Shown here: positions 1-7,888 of the stretch, piece after piece
Layout: each line of letters begins with the position of its first letter
Position numbering within the stretch: position 1 is the stretch's first letter
Assembly (NCBI RefSeq): GCF_000152825.2
Contig: NC_014414.1
Span: 124,001-188,000, forward strand
DNA: 64,000 nucleotides
From: Parvularcula bermudensis HTCC2503
Lineage (GTDB): Bacteria > Pseudomonadota > Alphaproteobacteria > Caulobacterales > Parvularculaceae
Reading direction: 5' to 3'
Program-made: the position numbers and the translations under genes
Notes under the pieces: generated by a model
The model's database searches: none
The model's input: the letters and a program-made list of their open reading frames with translations, nothing else
What the model was told of the DNA's origin: nothing

Positions 1-339
1 ATTGCCGGGGCGATGAATTTTATCGGCGGGGATACGCTTTATGGCCGATATTGGGGGTGTACCGAGCACGTCCCGTTTCTTCATTTCGAGGTCTGCTACT
101 ATCAGGCCATCGATTTCGCGCTCCAGCACGGTCTCCGCTTTGTCGATGCCGGCGCCCAAGGCGAACACAAGATCGCCCGTGGCTATCGTCCGGTGACCAC
201 CTATTCTGCGCATTACCTTCCGAACCCTTCCTTTCGGGAGGCGGTGGAGCGCTTTCTCGACGCTGAGAGGCGCGAGGTCCAAGACGCCATCTCCTATCTG
301 TCCGATTTTACCCCGTTCAAGAAAACCGAGGGGCCGTGA
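1..339 (+). CDS. FemAB/GNAT-like acyltransferase (DUF482 type), 3' end only
   Basis: The reading frame is open from base 1, so the 5' part lies outside the window. The visible C-terminal part (about 112 residues) holds the block GGDTLYGRYWG, then FLHFEVCYYQAIDFA and AGAQGEHKIARGY. These are characteristic of the COG3146/PF04339 family, described as peptidoglycan-biosynthesis-like N-acyltransferases with a GNAT fold. The substrate is not known for this family with certainty. The stop overlaps the next start by four bases (GTGA at 336-339), which suggests translational coupling. The family call is firm; the function is inferred only from the fold. Confidence 0.8.
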   Translation: MAGAMNFIGGDTLYGRYWGCTEHVPFLHFEVCYYQAIDFALQHGLRFVDAGAQGEHKIARGYRPVTTYSAHYLPNPSFREAVERFLDAERREVQDAISYLSDFTPFKKTEGP

Positions 340-746
340 AGGAAATCGCGCGGTTCTACGACCCCGAGGAGGCCCTGATCGCCGCGGGCTTTCTCCGTGC
401 GCAGGGGCTCAGCGTCCACCTGGCGGATGAAGCCACCCTCGCAGCCCAGCCCCATTTGCGCATCGGGCTCGGCGGCTATCGTCTGCTCGCCGATCAACGG
501 GACGCGCATATGGCGCGTATCGCCCTCAATACCATTGCGGCAGCTTCCTCCTCGCCCGACACGCCCCCGGCTGAGAGAAGTGACGGCGCTCCCGATCGTT
601 GCCCGCAATGCGGCGGCCCGCTGCGCCGCCGTCGGCACCGGCTGCTTCCGGCTCTTTTGCTGCTGACCGGGGCCCTCTTTCCCTTTTCCCGGGCCGGCAA
701 GGAATTGCGTTGCGGCACCTGCGGCCATAAACAGCAGGCCCCGTAA
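336..746 (+). CDS. DUF2007-domain protein with split zinc ribbon
   Basis: A protein of 136 residues. Residues 1-70 resemble the DUF2007 (putative signal-transducing) domain, beginning with a FYDPEEALIAAGFL-type helix. The C-terminus carries a CPQC pair (C89, C92) and a CGTC pair (C126, C129) that together look like a zinc ribbon. The linker between the two knuckles is arginine-rich and then strongly hydrophobic (LLPALLLLTGALFPF, about 104-117). That segment could lie in a membrane, or be a buried strand pair. The GTG start overlaps the upstream stop. Function is unknown; a sensory or PII-like role has been proposed for the domain family. Confidence 0.7.
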   Translation: MKEIARFYDPEEALIAAGFLRAQGLSVHLADEATLAAQPHLRIGLGGYRLLADQRDAHMARIALNTIAAASSSPDTPPAERSDGAPDRCPQCGGPLRRRRHRLLPALLLLTGALFPFSRAGKELRCGTCGHKQQAP

Positions 747-755
747 GGAGTGGCT

Positions 756-1184
756 ATGGACCTTTCGACCCCCTACGACCCCGAGAATGTCTTCGCGAAG
801 ATCCTTCGCGGCGATATTCCGGCTGCGGTGATTGCCGAGACCGATGACACCCTCGCCTTTATGGACGCCTTTCCCCAGACGAAGGGCCACAGTCTCGTGA
901 TCCCCAAGTCACAGGCCACCAATCTGTTAGAGATCGGCGAGGCCCCCCTCGCCGCCTTGATCGCGGAGACCCAGCGCATTGCGCGGGCCGTCCACCGCGC
1001 TTTGCAGCCCGATGGCATTCGATTGATGCAATTCAACGGCAGCGCGGCGGGCCAATCGGTCTTTCACATCCATTTTCACATTCTGCCGATATGGGCGGAT
1101 CAGGCCCCCGGCCCCCATGGCCAAGGCCAGGCAGACCCTGAGACCCTGAGCGCGCTGGCGGAGGACATCCGTGCCGCCCTCTGA
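756..1184 (+). CDS. HIT family hydrolase
   Basis: A histidine-triad nucleotide hydrolase or transferase of 142 residues. The motif HIHFHILP gives the three histidines H104, H106 and H108, and the N-terminal FAKILRGDIPA block is typical of HINT-type proteins, which hydrolyse AMP-linked substrates. I chose the ATG at 756 because AAGGAG at 745-750 lies five bases upstream; a GTG at 750 would sit inside that ribosome binding site. The 3' end overlaps the following SDR gene by 14 bases, so the four genes from base 1 to 1881 appear co-transcribed. Confidence 0.9.
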   Translation: MDLSTPYDPENVFAKILRGDIPAAVIAETDDTLAFMDAFPQTKGHSLVIPKSQATNLLEIGEAPLAALIAETQRIARAVHRALQPDGIRLMQFNGSAAGQSVFHIHFHILPIWADQAPGPHGQGQADPETLSALAEDIRAAL

Positions 1185-1881
1185 TCAACTACGCCTTATC
1201 CTCGTGACCGGCGCGTCCCGCGGCATTGGCCGGGCCCTGACCGTCGCCCTGGCGGCGGCGGGTCATCACCCCATCGCGCTTGCCCGCACCCAAGGGGCCC
1301 TCGAAGCCCTCGACGACGAGATTACCGCCGCCGGGGGCCGGGTGACGATGATCCCCGCCGATCTGACCGATCGCGAGGCCATGGCCCGATTGCCCGAAGC
1401 GTTGGCGGCGCGGTTCGGTCGCCTCGACGGGTTCGTCGCCAATGCCGGGAGTCTCGGCGATCTGACACCGATTGCGGACATTCAAGAGAAGATGTGGGAC
1501 CGCACGATGGCCCTCAATGTCACGGCGAATGCATTCTTGCTGACAGGCCTTGATCCCCTCCTCCGTCAATCGGCGGCGGGACGGGTGGTCGGGATCACCT
1601 CAAGTCGTGCGCGGAAGTTCAAACCCTTTTGGGGCCCTTATTCGGCGAGCAAAGCGGCCTTCGAAGCGGTCTTTCTGACCTATGCGGCGGAGACGGAGGA
1701 GAGCGCCCTCAGGGTCAATCTCGTCAACCCAGGTCCAATGCGCACGGCCATGCGGGAGAAAGCCATGCCGGGGGAGGATCCAGCGAGCCTGCCGCCCCCC
1801 GCAGCACTGGCTCCACTGGTCCTCGACCTTCTCTCTCCCGAAGAAGACCGTCACGGTCAGCTGGTGACCTTCTCGGCCTGA
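1171..1881 (+). CDS. SDR family NAD(P)-dependent oxidoreductase
   Basis: A classical short-chain dehydrogenase of 236 residues. It has the cofactor motif TGASRGIG (13-20), NAG (about 91-93), the catalytic Ser at 144 and the YxxxK pair Y157/K161. Sequence after the active site (NPGPMRTAMR) matches YciK-like and similar small SDRs. The GTG start lies inside the end of the HIT gene. The substrate cannot be told from sequence; the neighbours (HIT, acyltransferase) do not point to a pathway. Confidence 0.88.
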   Translation: MPPSDQLRLILVTGASRGIGRALTVALAAAGHHPIALARTQGALEALDDEITAAGGRVTMIPADLTDREAMARLPEALAARFGRLDGFVANAGSLGDLTPIADIQEKMWDRTMALNVTANAFLLTGLDPLLRQSAAGRVVGITSSRARKFKPFWGPYSASKAAFEAVFLTYAAETEESALRVNLVNPGPMRTAMREKAMPGEDPASLPPPAALAPLVLDLLSPEEDRHGQLVTFSA

Positions 1882-1883
1882 GG

Positions 1884-1911
1884 CCCCAGGGGCGCGGGCG
1901 CGCCCTTGGGG
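1884..1911. terminator. Stem-loop between convergent genes
   Basis: A 12-bp stem (1884-1895 with 1900-1911, one G-T pair) and a GGGC loop lie in the 43-bp gap between the SDR and the convergent MarR gene. There is no T tract on either strand, so it is at best a weak or bidirectional terminator. The position supports that role. Confidence 0.45.
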
Positions 1912-1924
1912 TCCTGAGGGTCAA

Positions 1925-2431
1925 TTATAGTTGAAAGCGGATCTGGTCGGCCCAGAAGCGCTCAAGGCGTTCGAGGGTCGTATTGGTGGTGTCCATCATC
2001 TCGGCATGGACATCGCCCACCTTTTCCACCGAGTTCAGGTGACGCTCGAAAAGGCCGCCAATGATCTCGCGGATCTCGAACCCCTTATCCGTAAGGGACA
2101 CCCGCACGGACCGCCGGTCCGCATCGGACCGTTTATGGGAGATGTATCCCGTATCGACCAATTTCTTCAGATTGTAGGACACGTTCGAGCCCAGATAGTG
2201 CCCCCGTGTCCGCAACTCGCCTGCGGTCAATTCTGCATCCCCGATATTGTAGAGGAGCAGCGCCTGGACGGCGTTAATATCGTCAAGGCTCTCGCGCTCC
2301 AGCTCATCTTTGATGACCTCGAGCAATTGCCGGTGAAGGCGCTCGATCAGGGTTAACAGCCGCAGATAACACGAATGAATATCAAGCAGATCATCCTGAT
2401 CTTTATTGGGGAAGGCTAGCCCGGCTTGCAT
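1925..2431 (-). CDS. MarR-family regulator, LdtR-like
   Basis: A winged-helix regulator of 168 residues. The core TAGELRTRGHYLGSNVSYNL followed by KLVDTGYISH and SDADRRSVRVSLTDKG is a MarR recognition helix plus wing, flanked by long dimerisation helices. It resembles the LdtR branch described in Liberibacter and rhizobia, which controls stress tolerance and an L,D-transpeptidase gene. That assignment rests on recall of the sequence style, not on a search. It is divergent from hemB, and the 109-bp intergenic region holds a perfect 7-7-7 inverted repeat that could be an operator. A small-molecule ligand is expected for the family. Confidence 0.75.
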   Translation of the reverse strand: MQAGLAFPNKDQDDLLDIHSCYLRLLTLIERLHRQLLEVIKDELERESLDDINAVQALLLYNIGDAELTAGELRTRGHYLGSNVSYNLKKLVDTGYISHKRSDADRRSVRVSLTDKGFEIREIIGGLFERHLNSVEKVGDVHAEMMDTTNTTLERLERFWADQIRFQL

Positions 2432-2499
2432 AACTAGAACTCTCGGTTGGACTTAAGCATAAGACGGTCTAGCGAACGGACACTAAACCCCGGTAAAAA

Positions 2500-2520
2500 T
2501 GTGAGTACAAACAACTCACA
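2500..2520. promoter_or_regulatory. Operator-like palindrome upstream of hemB
   Basis: TGTGAGT (2500-2506), a 7-nt spacer and ACTCACA (2514-2520) form a perfect inverted repeat with half-sites one helical turn and a half apart. It is 20 bp before the hemB start and 69 bp before the MarR start. A 21-bp dyad of this size suits a dimeric winged-helix regulator. The cognate factor is inferred, most likely the divergent MarR protein. Confidence 0.5.
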
Positions 2521-2540
2521 CTTCCGAAACCAAGGATCCC

Positions 2541-3557
2541 ATGCCCGCTTACGTTTTTCCCGGTCGTTTCCCCTCCACCCGTCCGCGTCGATTACGCAGC
2601 GCCCCGTGGATCCGTGACCTTGTGGCGGAAACCGCGCTCAGACCTCAGGATTTGGTGCTGAACCTCATTTTGCGGGACGAAACAGCCGCCGCCGGCCCGA
2701 TCCCGGCTATGCCGGGGATCGCACGCCATACGGTCGACGAGGTGGTGACACGGGCCGAAATCGCCTGGGAAGCGGGGATCAAGGCTCTAGCGCTCTTTCC
2801 GTTTACCGGCCCCGACAGTCGGTCACCGGGGGGGGAGGCGGCCCTTGATGCCGACAATTTGATGTGCCGTGCCGCCCGGGGGATCAAAGCATCGCTGCCT
2901 TCCATCGGGTTAATCGCCGATGTGGCCCTCGACCCCTACACCGATCACGGCCATGATGGGCTTCTTGCCGACGGCGAGATCCTCAATGATGAGACAGTTG
3001 CTGTCCTGTGCGACCAGGCCGCGCTGCTTGCCCAAGCGGGGTTCGATACCCTTGCCCCTTCCGACATGATGGACGGACGGGTCGGCGCCATCCGCCGGCG
3101 CCTCGACGATGACGGCTACACCGATCGACTGATCCTGTCCTACGCGGTCAAATACGCGTCGCGCTTTTACGGCCCCTATCGCGATGCCATCGGGTCCCGC
3201 GGCGTCCTGTTGGGGGACAAAGCGACCTATCAGATGGATCCGCGGAATGCTGACGAGGCCCTGAAAGAGGCCGCCCTCGATTGTGCCGAAGGCGCCGACA
3301 TCCTGATGGTCAAGCCGGGCCTGCCCTATCTCGACCGTATCGCCGCGGTGAAGGCGACTTTCGGCCTGCCGGTCGCGGCGTTCCAGGTCTCCGGCGAATA
3401 TGCCATGCTGCGCTGTGCGGCCGATCAGGGGGCCTTTGCCTTCGCCCCGGCCGCCCTCGAAGCGCTGATCTGCCTCAAACGCGGCGGGGCCGATATGATC
3501 TTCAGTTACTATGCCGACGAGGCGGCACGGTGGCTGTCAGATGGGCTGCCGTCCTGA
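2541..3557 (+). CDS. hemB: Delta-aminolevulinic acid dehydratase (porphobilinogen synthase)
   Basis: Condenses two 5-aminolevulinate molecules to porphobilinogen, the second common step of tetrapyrrole synthesis; cytosolic. The protein has 338 residues. The two Schiff-base lysines are K204 (in SYAVKYASRFYGPYR) and K258 (in ILMVKPGLPYLD). The metal-site region reads DVALDPYTDHGHDG (127-140), with Asp where zinc enzymes have three Cys. This marks it as the Mg-dependent class common in alphaproteobacteria. The ATG at 2541 is preceded by an AAGGAT-type site. It ends 11 bp from a convergent flavin reductase gene, leaving no room for a separate terminator. Confidence 0.97.
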   Translation: MPAYVFPGRFPSTRPRRLRSAPWIRDLVAETALRPQDLVLNLILRDETAAAGPIPAMPGIARHTVDEVVTRAEIAWEAGIKALALFPFTGPDSRSPGGEAALDADNLMCRAARGIKASLPSIGLIADVALDPYTDHGHDGLLADGEILNDETVAVLCDQAALLAQAGFDTLAPSDMMDGRVGAIRRRLDDDGYTDRLILSYAVKYASRFYGPYRDAIGSRGVLLGDKATYQMDPRNADEALKEAALDCAEGADILMVKPGLPYLDRIAAVKATFGLPVAAFQVSGEYAMLRCAADQGAFAFAPAALEALICLKRGGADMIFSYYADEAARWLSDGLPS

Positions 3558-3568
3558 CCCCTCCACAC

Positions 3569-4051
3569 TTAGCTGATGACCGGACCGGAGAAATAATGTC
3601 GCCCTGCATAGACGAGGGGGGCGCCTTCCCGGCTGTCGAAATGGACGACTTCGCCGATCAAGATGACATGGTCGCCTGCCTCATGCCGCGTTACGATCTT
3701 GGTATCGAAGCCTGCCACCCGGCCCCTGACGAGGGGACAGCCGGTGATCGCCACCTCCCCCGTCTCGGCCGGAAAGCTGTGCCGGCCGGGCGTGGCAAAC
3801 TGGTTCGAGATGGATTGCTGATCGGCGGCGAGAACACTCACCGCATAGGCTTCGCTCTCGGCAAAGGCCTCGAACACGCTGGCCCGCCGCTCTATACACC
3901 AAAGAACAAGGCTGGGATCCAGGGAAACGCTGGTAAAACTATTAACGGTAATGGCCACAGGCCCGCCCTTTGCAGGGAGGCAGCTGACCACCGTGACCCC
4001 CGTAGGATATCGAGAGAATGCGGCCTTAAGATCGAGGAATGGATCATTCAT
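3569..4051 (-). CDS. Flavin reductase family protein
   Basis: A protein of 160 residues with the FMN-binding split-barrel pattern FSRYPTGVTVVSC, AITVNSFTSVSLDPSLVLWC and YAVSVLAADQ typical of flavin reductase-like (HpaC/RutF-type) proteins. These supply reduced flavin to two-component monooxygenases, using NAD(P)H. No partner monooxygenase is adjacent, so the partner is unknown. The gene is convergent with hemB and divergent from the SLC13 transporter. Confidence 0.88.
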   Translation of the reverse strand: MNDPFLDLKAAFSRYPTGVTVVSCLPAKGGPVAITVNSFTSVSLDPSLVLWCIERRASVFEAFAESEAYAVSVLAADQQSISNQFATPGRHSFPAETGEVAITGCPLVRGRVAGFDTKIVTRHEAGDHVILIGEVVHFDSREGAPLVYAGRHYFSGPVIS

Positions 4052-4184
4052 CGCGACGGATTAGACGACGCCAAGCCCAAGGACAAACGTCGTTTGCGAA
4101 AACCCCCTGCAGGATTATGGCTTTTCGACGCGATCCCCCCCAAACAGAACGGCACCGGATTTCGGCAGATTGGCTAGGGACGTA

Positions 4185-6035
4185 ATGGAAGGTCTTGTCG
4201 TCACATGGCAAATGTGGGTCGTGTTCGGGACGATTTTCGCCGCGATCGTGGCGTATTCGAGCGACCGCGTCAGCCTTGAGGTGGTCAGCGGCTGGGTGAT
4301 TGCCGGGCTGCTCGTCTTCTTCCACTTTTTCCCCGTTTATGGCCCGGACGAAGCCAATCGGCTGAGTTCTGAGAGCCTGCTCTCCGGCTTTGCCAGCCCC
4401 GCCCTCTTTGCGATCCTCGGTCTTCTGATCGTCGGGCAGGGGATGTACCAGTCTGGGGCCCTCGAATTACCGACGCGAATGCTGCTGCGGTTGTTCGACC
4501 GGGCGCCCAAACTGGCCGTCTCCAGCATGTTCATGTTCGTGATCACGGTCAGCGCGTTCTTGAACAATACCCCCGTGGTGGTGATGTTCGTCCCCATCAT
4601 TTCGGCCATGGCGGTTCAGTCCAAAATCGCGCCGTCCCGGCTGATGATGCCGTTGAGCTTCGTGTCGATCCTCGGCGGGATGCTGACCACCATCGGGTCG
4701 TCGACCAACCTCCTCGCCGTCGAAATCTTCGAGCAGGAGACAGGCGAAGCCATCGGCCTTTTCGCCCTGGCCCCTCTGGGCCTGGTCCTTGCCGTTGTCG
4801 GTCTTGGATATCTCGCCATTGCGACGCGGTACTTTCTCCCCAACCGATTGGGGGAGATCCAGGCGACCGCTGACGGGCGTCAGTTCCTTGCGCAGATTAC
4901 TCTGGAGCGCGGCAGCCCGCTGATCGGAGAGACCGCCGCCGCCGGTCAGTTCCCCAGCCTCAAAGATGTGACGGTGCGCCTGGTCCAGCGCGGCGATGAC
5001 CTCATCTTGCCGCCCTTTGACGACACCACCTTGCGCCTGCGGGACAAGGTCGTCATTGCCGCCACGCGAGAAACGCTGACCAAGCTGCTCAAGAGTAATG
5101 TTGGGTTGCGCGCGAGCTTTTTATCCGAAGTCTCCCCCCCCGAGGGCGGGACCGGAGAATTGAGCCTCATTGAGGCGGTAGTGGCCCCAGGCTCGCGTAT
5201 CATCGGCCGCTCGATCAATCAGATCCGGTTCCGGTTCCAGACCAATTGTGTGATCCTAGGTATTCAACGCCGTAGTCGGATGATGCGGGGCGATATTCAG
5301 GACATTCGCCTCGACGCCGGTGACGTGCTGCTCATTCTCGGCGACCGACAAGACATCCGACGCCTGAGGAGTGACCGGGACATCCTGATGCTTGAGCAAT
5401 CGATGACGCAATTGCCCGACCCGGATCACGCCCGCTTTGCCGGCCTGATCTTTGTCGGGGTTGTCGGCACCGTCGCCTTTGGCCTGCTCCCGATCGCCAT
5501 CGCCGCGACAGTGGGGGCGGCGGCCATGGTGGCCACCGGGTGCCTCAATGTGCGCCAGGCTTCGCGGGCAGTGGACCGTCGCGTCTTTTTGCTGGTCGGC
5601 GCGGCGATCGCCATGGGCACGGCCCTGCAGGCCACGGGGGGGGCCATTTATATCTCCCAATTGCTTGAACCGCTCAGCCAGCGCCCCAATGGCGCGGTCG
5701 TCCTCCTCTCCGCTTTTTTCTTACTGACAGCCCTTCTTACCAATGTGCTGTCGAACAACGCCACCGCCGTCTTGATGACGCCCATCGCCGTCAGTGCCGC
5801 CCAAGCGGCGGGGATACCGCCCATGCCGCTGGTCCTGACCGTGATCTACGCGGCGAATTGTTCCTTTGCGACACCCGTGGCCTATCAGACCAATTTGTTG
5901 GTGATGGCCCCGGGGAATTATCGCTTTCGAGACTTCATCGTGATAGGAACTCCGCTTATCCTCTTGCTTTGGCTGGTCTTTACTTTTGTCGCACCGAGTT
6001 ATTTCAGAGCTGTGGGCCTTCTCCCCGTTGGATAA
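4185..6035 (+). CDS. SLC13-family permease with two RCK_C domains
   Basis: An inner-membrane ion-coupled transporter of 616 residues. About five transmembrane helices are followed by two RCK_C (TrkA_C) domains (about residues 220-305 and 325-400), then another membrane block. The repeated motifs LNNTPVVVMFVPI and SNNATAVLMTPIAV, and the SSTNLLAVEIF loop, fit the SLC13/CitT/ArsB superfamily. Related proteins move divalent anions such as sulfate; the substrate here is not defined. I chose ATG 4185 with AGGGA just upstream. A TTG at 4170 is an in-frame alternative. Confidence 0.88.
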   Translation: MEGLVVTWQMWVVFGTIFAAIVAYSSDRVSLEVVSGWVIAGLLVFFHFFPVYGPDEANRLSSESLLSGFASPALFAILGLLIVGQGMYQSGALELPTRMLLRLFDRAPKLAVSSMFMFVITVSAFLNNTPVVVMFVPIISAMAVQSKIAPSRLMMPLSFVSILGGMLTTIGSSTNLLAVEIFEQETGEAIGLFALAPLGLVLAVVGLGYLAIATRYFLPNRLGEIQATADGRQFLAQITLERGSPLIGETAAAGQFPSLKDVTVRLVQRGDDLILPPFDDTTLRLRDKVVIAATRETLTKLLKSNVGLRASFLSEVSPPEGGTGELSLIEAVVAPGSRIIGRSINQIRFRFQTNCVILGIQRRSRMMRGDIQDIRLDAGDVLLILGDRQDIRRLRSDRDILMLEQSMTQLPDPDHARFAGLIFVGVVGTVAFGLLPIAIAATVGAAAMVATGCLNVRQASRAVDRRVFLLVGAAIAMGTALQATGGAIYISQLLEPLSQRPNGAVVLLSAFFLLTALLTNVLSNNATAVLMTPIAVSAAQAAGIPPMPLVLTVIYAANCSFATPVAYQTNLLVMAPGNYRFRDFIVIGTPLILLLWLVFTFVAPSYFRAVGLLPVG

Positions 6036-6071
6036 TTGCCGCGGCATCGATCTTGAGAAGCGGGAGCGTGC

Positions 6072-6806
6072 ATGACGAAACCGTTTCAATCCGAGAGTAA
6101 GGAGTTCTTCCTGACGTCTCCGACCCCCTGCCCCTATCTTCCGGGGCGGCAGGAGCGGAAGATCTTCACTTTCCTCGGCGGCAAGGACGCCGAAATCGTC
6201 AACGCCGATCTGAGCGAGCGGGGCTTTCGGCGATCCCAGAATATCGCCTATCTCCCCGCTTGCGACCGATGCCGGGCCTGTCGGTCGGTACGCGTTCCCG
6301 TGGCGGATTTTTCTTCCCGCCGGTGGAAAAGACTGATCGGGCGCAATCGTGATCTGGTCAGGACCGTTCTGCCCGCCAAGACCACCGCCGAACAATTCGG
6401 TGTGCTGAGAAGCTATCTCGATGCCCGCCATGCCGAGGGGGGAATGGCGGACATGACCGCCCTCGATTACGCCGCCATGGTCGAACAGACGCCTGTATCG
6501 ACGGAGGTGGTGGAATATCGCGAGGGGGGCGAATTGATCGCCTGTAGCCTCCGCGATCGGTTCGAGGGCGCACTCTCCATGGTCTACAGCTTTTTCGATC
6601 CGGCGGCGTCGAAACGCTCGCCCGGCACTTTCATGATCCTCGACCATATTATCGAGGCGGCGGAGACAGGGCTCGATTATGTCTATCTGGGCTATTGGAT
6701 CGAGGGGTCACGGAAGATGGACTATAAGCGTCGCTTTACGCCCCTCGAAGCGTTGACCTCGACGGGATGGCAAACACTCCCGCGCCTTCCGAGGAATCGC
6801 CCTTAA
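6072..6806 (+). CDS. bpt: Aspartate/glutamate leucyl- (arginyl-)tRNA-protein transferase
   Basis: Transfers an amino acid, leucine in characterised Bpt enzymes, from aminoacyl-tRNA to proteins with N-terminal Asp or Glu, marking them for ClpS/ClpAP by the N-degron route. Length is 244 residues, usual for the family. The N-terminal conserved Cys residues are seen at C20, C64, C67 and C70 (CDRCRAC), followed by the RSVRVPV block. The later motif YLGYWIEGSRKMDYKRRFTPLE is diagnostic for bacterial ATE/Bpt proteins. The gene stands alone and converges with an SDR gene. Confidence 0.93.
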   Translation: MTKPFQSESKEFFLTSPTPCPYLPGRQERKIFTFLGGKDAEIVNADLSERGFRRSQNIAYLPACDRCRACRSVRVPVADFSSRRWKRLIGRNRDLVRTVLPAKTTAEQFGVLRSYLDARHAEGGMADMTALDYAAMVEQTPVSTEVVEYREGGELIACSLRDRFEGALSMVYSFFDPAASKRSPGTFMILDHIIEAAETGLDYVYLGYWIEGSRKMDYKRRFTPLEALTSTGWQTLPRLPRNRP

Positions 6807-6818
6807 GGCCGGGGCCGC

Positions 6819-7733
6819 TCAGTCCGACTGGGCGACCTTTTGGGCCATCACGGCGAATTTCATCGTTTGCTGGTTTCCCTCGACAAGACGTTCCGCCCCC
6901 GTCTCATCGGTAATCTTCTCCCAATTCTCGGCAATCGCCTCGGCATTTTGCTGCGATGTCGGCAGCGCAATGCCGCGGGTCTCCTCAATATAGGTGACGG
7001 AATAGCCGCCCGCCGTCGCATTGAGGATCGTACGATTGGGGCTGTCCTCGGAGACAAGATAAACAGCGGCGGGGGTGACGGAGTCAGGGGTCAGAAGCGC
7101 ATCCGCCCCAGGGGGCAGCAACCCTTCGGTCATCCGTGTCGCGGCGGCGGGACAGAGAGCGTTGACCCGTATGTCGTATTTCTTCCCTTCAATGACCAAT
7201 ACATTCATCAACCCCACAAGGCCCATCTTGGCCGCACCGTAATTCGATTGGCCGAAATTTCCGTACACCCCCGAAGATGATGTCGTCACCAGCACGCGAC
7301 CATAGGCTTGATCCCGCATGATCGGCCAAACAGCCTTCGAACAAATCACCGCGCCCATCAAATGAACGTCCACGACCTTTTCGAAGTCTTCGATGCTTCC
7401 CTTATGGAAGCTGGCATCCCGCAAAATACCCGCATTGTTGATGAGGATATCGATACGGCCCCATTTCTCCATCGCCGTCTCGACCATATGCGCGACCTGG
7501 TCGGCATTCGTCACGTCCGCCCCGTGAGCGATCGCCTCGCCCCCCGCCGCAGCGATCTCGGCGACCACAGCTTCTGCTGGACCCGAAGAGCCGCCGCTGC
7601 CATCGACGGCCCCACCGAAATCGTTGACGACCACTTTGGCGCCGCGGCGGGCGAGGTCGAGGGCGTGGGATCTGCCAAGTCCCGCCCCTGCACCGGTTAC
7701 GATGGCCACGCGGCCGTCAAACGAAATCGCCAT
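6819..7733 (-). CDS. SDR oxidoreductase, (3R)-hydroxyacyl-CoA dehydrogenase-like
   Basis: The protein has 304 residues when started at the ATG at 7733, which has GAGGA seven bases upstream; the frame runs on to 7814 but that part lacks conserved sequence. The motif TGAGAGLG (13-20), then VVVNDFGGAVDGSGGSS, NNAGILRD and a QSNYGAAK active site match the SDR domain of peroxisomal multifunctional enzyme type 2 and its bacterial homologues. Those oxidise (3R)-hydroxyacyl-CoA. The C-terminal 60 residues extend past the usual SDR end. A fatty-acid or steroid role is likely but unproven. Confidence 0.87.
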   Translation of the reverse strand: MAISFDGRVAIVTGAGAGLGRSHALDLARRGAKVVVNDFGGAVDGSGGSSGPAEAVVAEIAAAGGEAIAHGADVTNADQVAHMVETAMEKWGRIDILINNAGILRDASFHKGSIEDFEKVVDVHLMGAVICSKAVWPIMRDQAYGRVLVTTSSSGVYGNFGQSNYGAAKMGLVGLMNVLVIEGKKYDIRVNALCPAAATRMTEGLLPPGADALLTPDSVTPAAVYLVSEDSPNRTILNATAGGYSVTYIEETRGIALPTSQQNAEAIAENWEKITDETGAERLVEGNQQTMKFAVMAQKVAQSD

Positions 7734-7810
7734 GGTCAAATCCTCTTCGATGGCCTCGTATTCTCCCAGAGAGTAGGCCAGCATTTGCGCGCCGTCACGG
7801 GCGCCGCCAA

Positions 7811-7840
7811 ACAAAACCCCCCGCTGCGCACAGCGGGGGG
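7811..7840 (-). terminator. Rho-independent terminator of clpX
   Basis: A perfect 10-bp stem (7817-7826 with 7831-7840) with a 4-nt loop. Read on the minus strand it is followed by TTTTGTTTGG. It sits 49 bp past the clpX stop and before the SDR start. Confidence 0.85.
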
Positions 7841-7888
7841 TGAGGGTGTTGTTGGTCGCCTTGAAACGGGTGTCCCCGTCTCCTGCCC

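Noticed and set aside
5721-6647. 308-codon minus-strand frame
   Set aside because: Shadow of the SLC13 transporter and bpt genes.
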